64,000 bases of DNA from an uncultured Pelagibacteraceae bacterium (GTDB lineage Bacteria > Pseudomonadota > Alphaproteobacteria > Pelagibacterales > Pelagibacteraceae): assembly GCA_902573905.1 (NCBI GenBank), contig CACGLL010000001.1, positions 1 through 64,000 on the forward strand, in the 5' to 3' direction. This document shows positions 25,148-37,799 of the stretch, in pieces. The notes under the pieces are model-generated. The model was not told where the DNA came from, searched no databases, and saw only the letters and a list, made by a program, of their open reading frames with translations. Each line of letters begins with the position of its first letter. Position 1 is the stretch's first letter. The position numbers and the translations under genes are program-made.

Positions 25148-25705
25148 ATGAGTACAAATAAATCTTTCTCAACAGAAACTTCAGAGAGATACTCCCGTGC
25201 GCTTTTTGAAGTAGCGCAAGAAGCTAGTGAATTAGAGAAAACAGAAAATGACATAAAGAACTTTGCCTCTTTATTGAACAATAGTCTTGAAATAAAAAAT
25301 TTCATACATAATCCAACTCAAAGTAAAGTTAATCAAAATAATGCATTAAAACTATTAGCTGAAAAATTAGACCTTTCAAAAAATTTAAAAAACTTTATGT
25401 TTTTATTAATAGAAAAAAGAAGAATATTTTTTGTTGAAAAAATTATTGATAGTTTTTTAAAATTATGTGCAAAAAAAAGAGGTGAAGTTAAAGCTTCGTT
25501 AATATCTTCAAAAGAATTATCAGAAACTGAACTTGAGAATATAAGTAAAGAACTATCTTCTTCATTAAGCTCTACTATAAAATTTAACTACAAGGTTGAT
25601 AAAGAACTAATCGGAGGATTAAAACTTCAACTTGGAAGCTTTATGATCGATACTTCGATTAAAAATAAATTAAATAAATACAAACAAGAAATGTTAGAAA
25701 ATTAA
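25148..25705 (+). CDS. atpH: ATP synthase F1 delta subunit
   Basis: [14 protein letters not shown]-terminal [26 protein letters not shown]; first gene of atpHAGDC. Confidence 0.95.
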   Translation: MSTNKSFSTETSERYSRALFEVAQEASELEKTENDIKNFASLLNNSLEIKNFIHNPTQSKVNQNNALKLLAEKLDLSKNLKNFMFLLIEKRRIFFVEKIIDSFLKLCAKKRGEVKASLISSKELSETELENISKELSSSLSSTIKFNYKVDKELIGGLKLQLGSFMIDTSIKNKLNKYKQEMLEN

Positions 25706-25706
25706 T

Positions 25707-27229
25707 ATGTCTATAAATCCTTCAGAAGTTACTAAATTACTTAAAGATCAAATTAAAAATTTTGGTGAAAAAGCTGAAGTTTCAGAAATTGGAAAAGTTT
25801 TATCAGTTGGTGATGGAATCGCACGAGTTTACGGTTTGGACAATGTCCAGGCTGGAGAAATGGTTGAGTTTGAAGATGGTTCCAAAGGTATGGCATTAAA
25901 TCTAGAAAATGACAATGTTGGAGTTGTAATTTTTGGAGATGATAGAAAAATTAAAGAAGGCGATACAATAAAAAGAACTAACGCAATTGTGGATGTTCCG
26001 GTTGGAAAAGAATTATTAGGAAGAGTGGTTGATGGTTTAGGAAATCCAATAGATGGAAAAGGAGCTATCTCTTCTAAAGATAGAAAAAGAGTTGAAGTAA
26101 AAGCACCAGGAATAATTCCTAGACAATCTGTTAGTGAACCAATGCAGACAGGTTTAAAATCTATTGACTCACTTATACCTGTAGGAAGAGGCCAAAGGGA
26201 ATTAATTATCGGTGATAGACAAACAGGTAAAACAGCAGTTGCAATTGATGCAATAATCAATCAAAAAAAAATAAATGAGTCCTCTGATGAAAAGAAAAAA
26301 CTTTATTGTGTTTATGTAGCGATTGGACAAAAACGTTCAACTGTAGCTCAAATAACGAAAACTTTAGAAGAAGCAGGTGCACTTAAATATACAACAATAG
26401 TTGCTGCAACAGCATCAGACTCTGCACCACTTCAGTTTTTAGCTCCTTATACTGGCTGCACAATAGGTGAATATTTTAGAGATAACGGAATGCATGCGTT
26501 AATAGTTTACGACGACTTGTCAAAACAGGCAGTAGCATATAGACAAATGTCACTTTTACTTAGACGACCTCCAGGAAGAGAAGCTTACCCTGGTGATGTT
26601 TTTTATCTTCACAGTAGACTTCTAGAAAGATCTGCAAAATTAAGTGACGCTAATGGAGGCGGATCATTAACTGCATTACCAATTATTGAGACACAAGCAG
26701 GTGATGTTTCTGCTTATATTCCAACAAATGTAATTTCTATTACCGATGGACAAATATTTTTAGAAACTGAATTATTTAACCAAGGAATAAGACCTGCTGT
26801 TAACGTTGGTTTATCCGTATCGCGAGTAGGGTCTGCAGCACAAACAAAAGCCATGAAAAAAGTAGCTGGCTCAATTAAGTTAGAACTTGCTCAATACAGA
26901 GAAATGGCAGCCTTCGCTCAATTTGGATCAGACTTAGATGCTTCTACTCAACAACTATTAAATCGAGGAGCAAAATTAACAGAATTATTAAAACAAGACC
27001 AATACTCTCCAATGACTGTCGCAGAACAAGTAATTTCAGTTTTTGCTGGAGTAAAAGGATATTTGGATGATGTTGATTTAGGAAAAATTAAAGGATTTGA
27101 GAAAGATATAATCGAAAAAGTCAAAAATGAAAAACCAGAAATTATTGAAGATATTCAATCCTCAGGGAAATTAGATGAAGATACAGAAAATCAATTAAAA
27201 CAAGTAATAGAGGAATATAAGAAAAAATA

Positions 27230-27230
<1 letters not shown>
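25707..27230 (+). CDS. atpA: ATP synthase F1 alpha subunit
   Basis: [79 protein letters not shown]. Confidence 0.99.
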
Positions 27231-29495
<2,265 letters not shown>

Positions 29496-29496
<1 letters not shown>

Positions 29497-29882
29497 TGCC
29501 AGATAAGTTTACAGTTGAAATAATAAGTCCAGATCAAACAATTTTAAAGCAAGAAACGAATGAAGTAATAATTCCTTCTTTTGAAGGCCAGATGGGAATT
29601 TTAAATAATCATATCCCTCTAATCACATTTTTGAGACCCGGGATTATTACAATAAAGGCTGAAGGTGAAAAAAGATATTATGTAGAAGAGGGAACAGTTG
29701 AGTTTTCAAATAATAACTTATTAATTTTAACTTCAACTGCTATCGATCTAGTTAATCTAGATAAAAGTAAAATCAACGAACTTCTCCAAAAAGCAGAGGT
29801 AAACTTAAATAATCAGTCTACTGATAAAGAAAGATACATAGCGTCTTACAAATTAGAAACTCTAAAAGAAATTAGCCAATAA
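29496..29882 (+). CDS. atpC: ATP synthase F1 epsilon subunit
   Basis: FTVEIISPDQTIL...VIIPSFEGQMGILNNHIPLITFLRPGI; last gene of the operon. Confidence 0.95.
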
Positions 29883-30342
29883 CCAGGTTAATCTCTTTCA
29901 GAAGATTAAGATATAAATCTTTTTTAAAATTAACTATTACTTCAGGTAACAATTTAGGTTCTATCCATTTCCAATCTATAAATTCAGCGTGTTTTGTATT
30001 TAAATTTATCTCTTCTTCCTCTCCTAAGAATCTTGTGATAAACCATTTTTGTTTTTGTCCTCTGTATTTACCTTTCCAAATTATACCAACTAAATTTTCA
30101 GGTAATTCATATTGATAAATTTTGTCAATTTCTTTGATAATTTCAATATTTTGAATACTAGTTTCTTCCAACAATTCTCTCTTCATTGCAGTGATATAGT
30201 CTTCTCCCTCATCTACACCACCTTGTGGCATTTGCCATTTATCTCCAGGATTATCTTTTCTTTTACCTACAAAAATTTTATTTTTTTTATTTAAAACTAT
30301 TATGCCAACTCCTGTCCTTAATGGGAGTTTTTGTTCTTTCAT
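29872..30342 (-). CDS. rppH: RNA pyrophosphohydrolase (Nudix)
   Basis: LRTGVGIIVLNKKNKIFVGKR, WQMPQGGVDEGEDYITAMKRELLEETSI Nudix box. Confidence 0.93.
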   Translation of the reverse strand: MKEQKLPLRTGVGIIVLNKKNKIFVGKRKDNPGDKWQMPQGGVDEGEDYITAMKRELLEETSIQNIEIIKEIDKIYQYELPENLVGIIWKGKYRGQKQKWFITRFLGEEEEINLNTKHAEFIDWKWIEPKLLPEVIVNFKKDLYLNLLKEINLVIG

Positions 30343-30343
30343 C

Positions 30344-31477
30344 TTAAGAATTGAAAAGTTTAATAGCGTAATTTAATTGGTTATCTTTTTCTGATTTAAT
30401 TTTAAAATCATCACCAATCTCTTCTACCAAAATGTCAGGTATGACACCAACTTCAGAAATAGATTTACCAGATGGAAGATAGTATTTTGAAATTGTTAAT
30501 CTAATACCTCCACCATTTTTTAATGGTATTATAGATTGAACCGATCCTTTGCCGTAAGAGCTTTCACCTAAAATTATTGCTCTCTTATGATCTTTTAACG
30601 CACCAGCGAATATTTCAGCCGCAGATGCTGACCCATTGTTTATAAGTACAATAATTGGTTTTCCCTTAACTTCATCACCTTTTCTTGCAAAAAATTTTCT
30701 TGTTTCAGAAACATTTCTACCTTTTGTTGAAACTATTTCACCATCATCCAAGAAAAAATCAGTTATGTTAATTGCTTGTGTAAGAAGTCCTCCAGGATTA
30801 TTCCTTAAATCGAGAATATAACCCTTAATTTTTTTATTTTTCTCAAAATTTTTAATCGATTTTAAGAATTGTTTATCGCTATTTTCATTAAAAGATTTTA
30901 ATCTTATATATCCAATATTTTTTTCTTTACTTATAATTTCAGAATTAACAGATCTAACTTCTATTATTTTTCTAGTTATTTTAAATTCTAAAGGTTTTTT
31001 TACATTTTTTCTTCTAATCGTAAGATTAATCGAAGTTCCAACTGGTCCTCGCATTAATTTTACAGCTTCCATTAAAGTTTTACCTTGAACTTGATCTTCA
31101 CCAATTTTTACAATGTAATCACCAGCTTTAATTCCGGCCTCAGCAGCCGGTGTATCGTCAATAGGTGAAATAACTTTTACTACTCCAGCTTCCATTCCAA
31201 TTTCTATTCCAAGACCACCAAACTCACCTTTTGTATCAGTTTGCATTTCTTTAAAAAGCTCAGGAGACATGTAGGCAGAATAAGGATCTAAAGACTGCAA
31301 AACACCATTAATTGCTGAGTCCATCATTTTAGTTTGATCTACTTCATCTACATAATCTTTTTTAATATTTTCAAGGACTTCACCAAACAAATCAATTTTT
31401 TCATAAAGATCATTTTTGGAGAATGCAGTTGTGTTTAAATTAAATATAAATATTAAAAAAAATAAAAATTTTCTCAT
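30344..31477 (-). CDS. ctpA: Carboxyl-terminal processing protease (S41, PDZ)
   Basis: LDPYSAYMSPELFKEMQ; PDZ domain; NNGSASAAEIFAGALKDHKRAIILGESSYGKGSVQ. Confidence 0.93.
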   Translation of the reverse strand: MRKFLFFLIFIFNLNTTAFSKNDLYEKIDLFGEVLENIKKDYVDEVDQTKMMDSAINGVLQSLDPYSAYMSPELFKEMQTDTKGEFGGLGIEIGMEAGVVKVISPIDDTPAAEAGIKAGDYIVKIGEDQVQGKTLMEAVKLMRGPVGTSINLTIRRKNVKKPLEFKITRKIIEVRSVNSEIISKEKNIGYIRLKSFNENSDKQFLKSIKNFEKNKKIKGYILDLRNNPGGLLTQAINITDFFLDDGEIVSTKGRNVSETRKFFARKGDEVKGKPIIVLINNGSASAAEIFAGALKDHKRAIILGESSYGKGSVQSIIPLKNGGGIRLTISKYYLPSGKSISEVGVIPDILVEEIGDDFKIKSEKDNQLNYAIKLFNS

Positions 31478-31821
31478 AATGTGGCTCTCTCTTTAGGTAT
31501 TTCCTCAGACCACATTTTTTCAAGGTCGTAAAACTCTCTTTTTTCAGGATTAAAAATGTGAACTATTACATCATGGGCATCTACTAATTTCCAATCATTA
31601 CTATCTTTTCCCTCTATTCTACAATTTTCAATTCCTTTTTTTTTAAGTTCATTAACAAGAATTTCAGAAAGTGATTGAAGATGTTTTGAAGATGTGCCTG
31701 AGGCAATTATCATGTAATCGGCTATATAGGACTTATTCTTAAGATTTATTGAAGTGATGGTTTGAGCTTTATTATCGTCTAATATTTTTTCGATATTTTT
31801 TTTAATTTCAGCAACTTCCAT
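31474..31821 (-). CDS. rsfS: Ribosomal silencing factor RsfS
   Basis: ADYMIIASGTSSKHLQSL; DWKLVDAHDVIVHIFNPEKREFYDLEKMW. Confidence 0.95.
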   Translation of the reverse strand: MEVAEIKKNIEKILDDNKAQTITSINLKNKSYIADYMIIASGTSSKHLQSLSEILVNELKKKGIENCRIEGKDSNDWKLVDAHDVIVHIFNPEKREFYDLEKMWSEEIPKERATL

Positions 31822-32360
31822 TAATTATTTAATCTTGTTTGGTTTTTTAACTGTGTAGATGAAATTGTAAAATGTTTGTTTTTGATGAATATGATTTTAT
31901 TTTTAAAATTTTTAACCACAATTGATTTCATTCCTTTTCTATCATATCCCCTCCTAGAAAAAACAATTAATTTCACTAATTTTACAACTTTTTTCCAGCT
32001 TTTCCACTTGTGAAATCTGATTAAATTATCAGAACCAATTATAAAATATATATTCTTTATATTTTTTTTTCTTATAAAGTAATTAATCATATCAATAGTT
32101 CTGGGGGACTTGATGATATTTTCTAGATGCATTATTTGAATTTTTTTTTGTGTTCTAGAAATTTTTTTTGCATACTTAATTCTTTCATCTAAAGTATAAA
32201 AGGTTTCATTCTTAAAGGGGTTTTTTTTGGTTATAATCCAATAAATTTTTTTTAATTTAAATTTTTTAATAGCAATTTTTGATATGCTCAAGTGTCCTTT
32301 ATGTGCAGGATCAAAACTACCTCCCAATATTCCGATATATTTTTTTTGGATATTCACCAT
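31821..32360 (-). CDS. nadD: Nicotinate-mononucleotide adenylyltransferase
   Basis: IGILGGSFDPAHKGHLSISKIAIKKF; FIIGSDNLIRFHKWKSW; ISSTQLK. Confidence 0.93.
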   Translation of the reverse strand: MVNIQKKYIGILGGSFDPAHKGHLSISKIAIKKFKLKKIYWIITKKNPFKNETFYTLDERIKYAKKISRTQKKIQIMHLENIIKSPRTIDMINYFIRKKNIKNIYFIIGSDNLIRFHKWKSWKKVVKLVKLIVFSRRGYDRKGMKSIVVKNFKNKIIFIKNKHFTISSTQLKNQTRLNN

Positions 32361-32363
32361 TAA

Positions 32364-33605
32364 TTATGGTCTAATAATTCCTTTTCCAGATACAAGATAC
32401 TTATATGAAGTTAATTGATTAATTCCTACAGGACCTCTAGGTGGAAGTTTGTTAGTAGAGATACCAATTTCTCCACCAAAACCGAATTCACCACCATCTG
32501 CAAATTGAGTTGAAACATTATGCATAGCTATTGAGCTATTAACTCCATTTAAAAAAATTTTGGAGTTTTTTTTGCTATTAGAAATAATACTATCAGTGTG
32601 CATTGTGCCATATTTTAAAATATGTTCGACAGCACTTTTGACGTTTTTAACTGTTTTAACTGAAATAATTGCATCAAGATATTCTGTTTTCCAATCTCTC
32701 TCAGTAGTTTTTTTTAATTTACCTTTAAAAATTTTGTTAATTTTTTTATCAGCTCTAACTTCGCAACCTGAGTCTAAAAGAGTGTTAATGATTTCCTTAG
32801 CATGTGAGCCTAAAGCTTTTTCTTCGATCAGAAGAGTTTCAACCGCACCACAAATACTTGTCCTTCTCATTTTTGCATTAATAATTAAATCCTTCGCCAT
32901 TTTAATATTTGCAGTTTTATCAACATAAATATGGCACAATCCTTCAAGATGACCAATTACATGAACGTTAGAAAATTTTTGTACTTTTGCTACTAGTCCT
33001 TTCCCTCCTCTTGGTACAATTACATCAATGTATGCACTCATTTTTGATAATAGTTGATCTACTATTTTTCTATTTTTTTTTTCAATAAACTGAACACAGT
33101 TTTGATTAATATTATTTTTTCGTAAATTTTCTCTGAACAAGTTAGCTAATAATCTATTTGAATAAAAAGCTTCAGATCCACCTCTTAAAATAGAACAGTT
33201 TCCTGATTTTAAACATAATGCTGCTACATCAGCAGTTACATTAGGTCTGCTTTCATATATTACGCCTATAACCCCAATCGGAGTTGTAACTTTTTTAATA
33301 GTTAAATTATTTGGTCTGCGCCATGTTTCTAAAACTCTTCCAACAGGATCTTTAAACTTTGCTATTTCATTTATTGAGTGTCTAATACCTTCTATTCTCT
33401 TTTTATTTAAAATAAGTCTGTCAACTAAATGTTTTCTTTTAACATTTTTTACGTCTTTTAAATTTTCTTTGATTATCTTATTTGTATTTTTAAAAAGAGA
33501 TTGATTGTAATTTTCTAAAATTTTTTTTATTTTTTTATGTTTAACATTTTTTAAATCCTCAAAGGCTTTTTTCGCATTTTTTCCAACTTTTTCTAAATAA
33601 TTCAT
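32364..33605 (-). CDS. proA: Glutamate-5-semialdehyde (gamma-glutamyl phosphate) reductase
   Basis: RPNNLTIKKVTTPIGVIGVIYESRPNVTADVAALCLKSGN; MHTDSIIS; GGEIGISTNKLPPRGPVG. Confidence 0.96.
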   Translation of the reverse strand: MNYLEKVGKNAKKAFEDLKNVKHKKIKKILENYNQSLFKNTNKIIKENLKDVKNVKRKHLVDRLILNKKRIEGIRHSINEIAKFKDPVGRVLETWRRPNNLTIKKVTTPIGVIGVIYESRPNVTADVAALCLKSGNCSILRGGSEAFYSNRLLANLFRENLRKNNINQNCVQFIEKKNRKIVDQLLSKMSAYIDVIVPRGGKGLVAKVQKFSNVHVIGHLEGLCHIYVDKTANIKMAKDLIINAKMRRTSICGAVETLLIEEKALGSHAKEIINTLLDSGCEVRADKKINKIFKGKLKKTTERDWKTEYLDAIISVKTVKNVKSAVEHILKYGTMHTDSIISNSKKNSKIFLNGVNSSIAMHNVSTQFADGGEFGFGGEIGISTNKLPPRGPVGINQLTSYKYLVSGKGIIRP

Positions 33606-34697
33606 TTATAATAATACCATATCATCTTTATGAATGACCTCTGTTTTACTTAGATAACCAAGAATTGTTTCTATCTCTTTACTTTGTTTGCCCTTAATTT
33701 TATCTATTTCTACAGAGCTAAATGATGATAGCCCCCGAGCTAGCTGATTATTATTTTGATCTAAGATTATTACATTTTCTCCTTTTTTGAATTTTCCATT
33801 AATTTTAGTTATACCAGCTGCGAGTAAACTTTTACCATTTGATAAAGCTTTAGCTGCTCCGTTATCAATATAAATAGTTCCATTAAAGTTAACGGAGCCG
33901 ATAATCCATTTTTTTTTAGCATCTAATGTAGAAATTTTTGGTAAGAAATGTGTATATTTTTTATTTTTAATCATATTTGAAATTGGATTATTTACTTTAC
34001 CATTAGCAATAAACATATGACTTCCTGAATTCATACAAATTTTAGCCGCATCTAACTTTGTAGCAATACCTCCTGAACCAAATTTGTTTTTCTTGTTATC
34101 TATCATAGATGTTATTTTTTCATTAATTGAAGTTACTTCTCTTACAATTTTTTTTCCTTTCGACTTATCGTATAGTCCATCAACATCAGAAAACAAAATT
34201 AACATATCTGCTCCAATAATTTGAGCCACTCTTGCTGCCAGTCTGTCATTATCTCCATATTTTATTTCACTAGTTGCCGTTGAGTCATTTTCATTGACTA
34301 CAGGGATAGCTTTAAGTTTAAATAAATTATCAAATGTTCTTCTTACATTAATAGCTCTTCTTCTTTGCTCAGTGTCATCTGGACTAATTAAAATTTGGCC
34401 AGTTTTAATCTTATATTTATCAAATATTTTTTGAAATTCTCCTGCTAGATGAATTTGGCCAACTGCAGCAATAGCTTGGCTCATTTCTAATTTAATTTTT
34501 CCTTTTTTGATCTTTAGATATTTTTGGCCAAGAGCAATTGCACCTGATGAAACAATTACAAAGTTTTTCCCCTTGCCGTATTTTTTAATATCTTTAATAA
34601 GAGAAGCTACCCACTTTTTTTTGAAAATACCTTTACCGTCAACTACGGTCGCAGATCCAAGTTTTAAAACTATTTTATTTACATTTTTAATTAGCAT
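33606..34697 (-). CDS. proB: Glutamate 5-kinase (with PUA domain)
   Basis: KIVLKLGSATV, VSSGAIALG, VNENDSTATSEIKYGDNDRLAARVA; adjacent to proA. Confidence 0.95.
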   Translation of the reverse strand: MLIKNVNKIVLKLGSATVVDGKGIFKKKWVASLIKDIKKYGKGKNFVIVSSGAIALGQKYLKIKKGKIKLEMSQAIAAVGQIHLAGEFQKIFDKYKIKTGQILISPDDTEQRRRAINVRRTFDNLFKLKAIPVVNENDSTATSEIKYGDNDRLAARVAQIIGADMLILFSDVDGLYDKSKGKKIVREVTSINEKITSMIDNKKNKFGSGGIATKLDAAKICMNSGSHMFIANGKVNNPISNMIKNKKYTHFLPKISTLDAKKKWIIGSVNFNGTIYIDNGAAKALSNGKSLLAAGITKINGKFKKGENVIILDQNNNQLARGLSSFSSVEIDKIKGKQSKEIETILGYLSKTEVIHKDDMVLL

Positions 34698-35670
34698 ATT
34701 TAATTAATAATTTTTTTATTTTCTGAATGTCTTTGTTAGAATAAACAGATATAACTTCATAATTAGTTTTAATTTTTTTTTTAAATTCTTTTAATTGTTC
34801 ATTTATCTTATTATCATCTAATAAATCTGATTTATTAAATATAATGATTTCTTTCTTTTTTATTAAATCTTTATCATAATTAGATAACTCTGATTTAATT
34901 TTCTTATAAGAATTTAGTAAATCGTCTTCTGATAAATCTATTAAATGAAGTAAAATTTTACACCTTTCTATATGTCTTAAGAATTTATCTCCAAGACCAA
35001 CACCTTTATGTGCACCCTCTACTAAACCAGGAATATCAGCTAAAGTAATTTCTTTCCCTCCGTAGTAAGACACTCCTAAATTTGGATTTATTGTTGTAAA
35101 AGGATAGTTTGCTATTTTTGGCTTAGCTCTTGTCAATGCTGCGAGCAAACTAGATTTACCAGCATTTGGCTTACCAATAATTCCAATATCAGCAATTACT
35201 TTTAATTGAAGCCATATCCAAAATTCTTCACCTAATTTTCCACTAGTTTTTTTTCTTGGTGCTCTATTCGTCGAACTTTTAAATCTTACGTTTCCAAGTC
35301 CACCTTTTCCGCCTGATGCCACAAGATATTTTTCTTTATTTTTTGTAAAGTCATAAATTAAAGTATTATTATCTTCTTCATATACTTGGGTCCCTAAAGG
35401 AACTTTTAAAATCAAATTTTCCCCATTAGCTCCAGTTTTATTTCTTTTACTCCCAGATTTTCCATGTTGAGCTTTAAAATGTTGAGCATACCTGAAATCA
35501 ATTAATGTATTAAGGTTTCTATCTGATTGAACAATTATAGATCCACCGTCTCCACCATCGCCGCCATCTGGTCCGCCATATTCCACAAACTTTTCTCTTC
35601 TAAAGCTTGCGGATCCTGACCCTCCATTTCCAGCTTTAATATAAATCTTCGCTTGATCTAAAAATTTCAT
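34687..35670 (-). CDS. obgE: GTPase Obg/CgtA
   Basis: FLDQAKIYIKAGNGGSGSASFRREKFVEYGGPDGGDGGDGGSI; G1 GKPNAGKSSLL; ADIPGLVEGAHKGVGLGDKFLRHIERC. Confidence 0.97.
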   Translation of the reverse strand: MKFLDQAKIYIKAGNGGSGSASFRREKFVEYGGPDGGDGGDGGSIIVQSDRNLNTLIDFRYAQHFKAQHGKSGSKRNKTGANGENLILKVPLGTQVYEEDNNTLIYDFTKNKEKYLVASGGKGGLGNVRFKSSTNRAPRKKTSGKLGEEFWIWLQLKVIADIGIIGKPNAGKSSLLAALTRAKPKIANYPFTTINPNLGVSYYGGKEITLADIPGLVEGAHKGVGLGDKFLRHIERCKILLHLIDLSEDDLLNSYKKIKSELSNYDKDLIKKKEIIIFNKSDLLDDNKINEQLKEFKKKIKTNYEVISVYSNKDIQKIKKLLIKYAN

Positions 35671-35710
35671 TCTTATTACAATATAAATAACTTTAGTTAT
35701 TTATATAGAT

Positions 35711-35965
35711 TTAATTGGGGATTACAGAAACAAAAGTTCTGTTTAATTTAGATTTTTTGAATTTTACTTTTCCTTTAATCAAAGAAAAAATTGAGTGGTC
35801 TTTACCCATACCAACATTATCACCAGGATGAATTTTTGTTCCTCTTTGTCTAACTATAATGTTTCCAGGTATAACAATTTGATCACCGTATTTTTTTACT
35901 CCAAGACGTCTACCTTTACTATCTCGGCCGTTTTTCGATGATCCACCTGCTTTTTTAGTTGCCAT
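35711..35965 (-). CDS. rpmA: 50S ribosomal protein L27
   Basis: [48 protein letters not shown]. Confidence 0.98.
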   Translation of the reverse strand: MATKKAGGSSKNGRDSKGRRLGVKKYGDQIVIPGNIIVRQRGTKIHPGDNVGMGKDHSIFSLIKGKVKFKKSKLNRTFVSVIPN

Positions 35966-35973
35966 TCAATTTC

Positions 35974-36381
35974 CTATTTTTTTACTTCCTTTTTTATAAC
36001 TTTTTTCTCTTCTTTAACAGGTTTCTTTTTTTCAATAATTTTAGCTTCATCTATAACTTTGCCACCTTTTGCTAGAATTTTTGTTATTTGTATTTTAGAA
36101 TGACGTTGTCTATGACCATTCTTTTTTCTTGAATGTTTTCTTCTTCTTTTATGAAAAACTAATACAGTTCTATCTTTAACGATGTCTAAAAGCTTAGCTT
36201 CTACTGTAGCTCCATCAACTTTAGGACTACCAACCTCAGTAGTTTTGTCATCATTTAAAAGCAAAACATTATCAAACTTAATGGTTTGACCGACTTTAGC
36301 GTTTAGTTTTTCTATTTCTAATATTTTACTCGCAGAAACTTTGTATTGTTTTCCACCAGTTTCAATTATAGCAAATGACAT
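35974..36381 (-). CDS. rplU: 50S ribosomal protein L21 with Lys-rich C-terminal extension
   Basis: MSFAIIETGGKQYKVSASKILEIEKLNAKVGQ, KRRRKHSRKKNGHRQRHSKIQITKI; start MSFAIIE preferred to the ORF start at 36405. Confidence 0.95.
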   Translation of the reverse strand: MSFAIIETGGKQYKVSASKILEIEKLNAKVGQTIKFDNVLLLNDDKTTEVGSPKVDGATVEAKLLDIVKDRTVLVFHKRRRKHSRKKNGHRQRHSKIQITKILAKGGKVIDEAKIIEKKKPVKEEKKVIKKEVKK

Positions 36382-36446
36382 AAAATCTCTTTTTTTAATT
36401 TCCACGCAATATATCTGTCAGTGCTAGCAAGTCAAGATTATTGAAG

Positions 36447-37205
36447 CTAAAAAGAGTCCTTTAAATCTCGTAATTTTGAAAAAACTTCAACATCAGATGA
36501 ATCTTTTAAGCCTAAGCCTTGCTTTATTACAGGGTCATCAAACCTTAGGAAAATATTCGTTTTAATTTCTTCGGCTATAGTAGACGGAATAGTCGGTTGG
36601 TTAGAGTTTAATTTTTTTTCGATGTCAATTTTTTTTTCTATTAAATAAGAATTTTTTGGGTCATGCTTTAAACAGAAAATTAAATTTGAATTTGTGTACT
36701 CATGTCCACAATAGATTTTTGTATCAAGAGGAAGATTTTTTATTTTGTTCAAAGAATTAAACATTTCTTTATGAGTACCTTCAAACACCCTCCCACACCC
36801 TAAAGAAAATAATGTGTCTCCAGTAAAAGCAATTTTTTCTTTTTTAAAGAAAAAAGCAATATGACCCTTTGTGTGACCTGGAATAAAAATTACTTCAAAT
36901 TCTAAATTGCCAATTTTATATTTTTGATTTTCCTTAAGCAATATATCTATTCCTGGAATACGATTTTTATCTGAGTTAAAGCCTAAAATCTTTGAGTTAT
37001 ATTTTTTTTTTAGTTCCAGGTTAGCACCAACATGATCAGCATGATGATGAGTATTTAAAACAAAGTCTAACTTTTTATATTTATCAATTATTTTATCACA
37101 GGCATTAAATTCAGAAGGATCTACTATTGAAACAGTGCCTGTTTCTTTTTCATGAATTAAATAACTGTAATTGTCACTTAAGCATGGAATAATTTTTACA
37201 ATCAT
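36447..37205 (-). CDS. gloB: Hydroxyacylglutathione hydrolase (glyoxalase II)
   Basis: LNTHHHADHVGANLELKKKY, FIPGHTKGHIAFFF, FTGDTLFSLGCGRVFEGTHKEMF, YCGHEYT. Confidence 0.95.
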   Translation of the reverse strand: MIVKIIPCLSDNYSYLIHEKETGTVSIVDPSEFNACDKIIDKYKKLDFVLNTHHHADHVGANLELKKKYNSKILGFNSDKNRIPGIDILLKENQKYKIGNLEFEVIFIPGHTKGHIAFFFKKEKIAFTGDTLFSLGCGRVFEGTHKEMFNSLNKIKNLPLDTKIYCGHEYTNSNLIFCLKHDPKNSYLIEKKIDIEKKLNSNQPTIPSTIAEEIKTNIFLRFDDPVIKQGLGLKDSSDVEVFSKLRDLKDSF

Positions 37206-37799
37206 TTACCCTATTAAAAAAATCCCTAATTTTGAAAAGAGATTTTTTAATTCTAAATTGCTTTTTTTTATTGGCGAAGTTTTATCTTCATTAACTCCAA
37301 CTACTTTTTTGATATTTATATTTTTTTCATCACAAAACTTAAATAAATCTTTAATAGTGCACATATGTAAGTTAGGAGTATTATACCAAGTATTTGGCAA
37401 TGTTTTTGTAACTGGCATTTCACCAAAAAATAAAAGCTTCATTCTTACTTTCCAATATCCGAAATTTGGAATGGAAACAATTACTGCTTTACCAATTCTC
37501 AGAAGATTTTTTAAAACTTCTTCCGGGTTATAAAAAGCTTGTAACGTTTGACTAAGCACAACATAGTCAAAAGATTGATCGGGAAATTGATGAAGTTCAG
37601 TTTCAGCGTTTCCTTGTATGACCGGCAAACCTTTGCGTATGCACAGTTGCACATTTTCTTGATTAAGTTCCAATCCACGAACCTCTATTTTTTTTTCCTC
37701 TCTAAGAAAATTCATTAGAGATCCATCTCCACAACCAACATCCAATACTCTTGTGTTCTTAGGTAACAATTCAGCTATTACTTTAAATTCTTTTTTCAT
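37206..37799 (-). CDS. metW: Methionine biosynthesis protein MetW
   Basis: RVLDVGCGDGSLMNFL; YVVLSQTLQAFYNPEEVLKNLLRIGK; PNTWYNTPNLHMCTIKDL; overlaps metX. Confidence 0.93.
   Translation of the reverse strand: MKKEFKVIAELLPKNTRVLDVGCGDGSLMNFLREEKKIEVRGLELNQENVQLCIRKGLPVIQGNAETELHQFPDQSFDYVVLSQTLQAFYNPEEVLKNLLRIGKAVIVSIPNFGYWKVRMKLLFFGEMPVTKTLPNTWYNTPNLHMCTIKDLFKFCDEKNINIKKVVGVNEDKTSPIKKSNLELKNLFSKLGIFLIG

Noticed and set aside
32560-32928. Plus-strand 122-aa hydrophobic ORF opposite proA
   Set aside because: Antisense shadow of proA; no SD or family resemblance.
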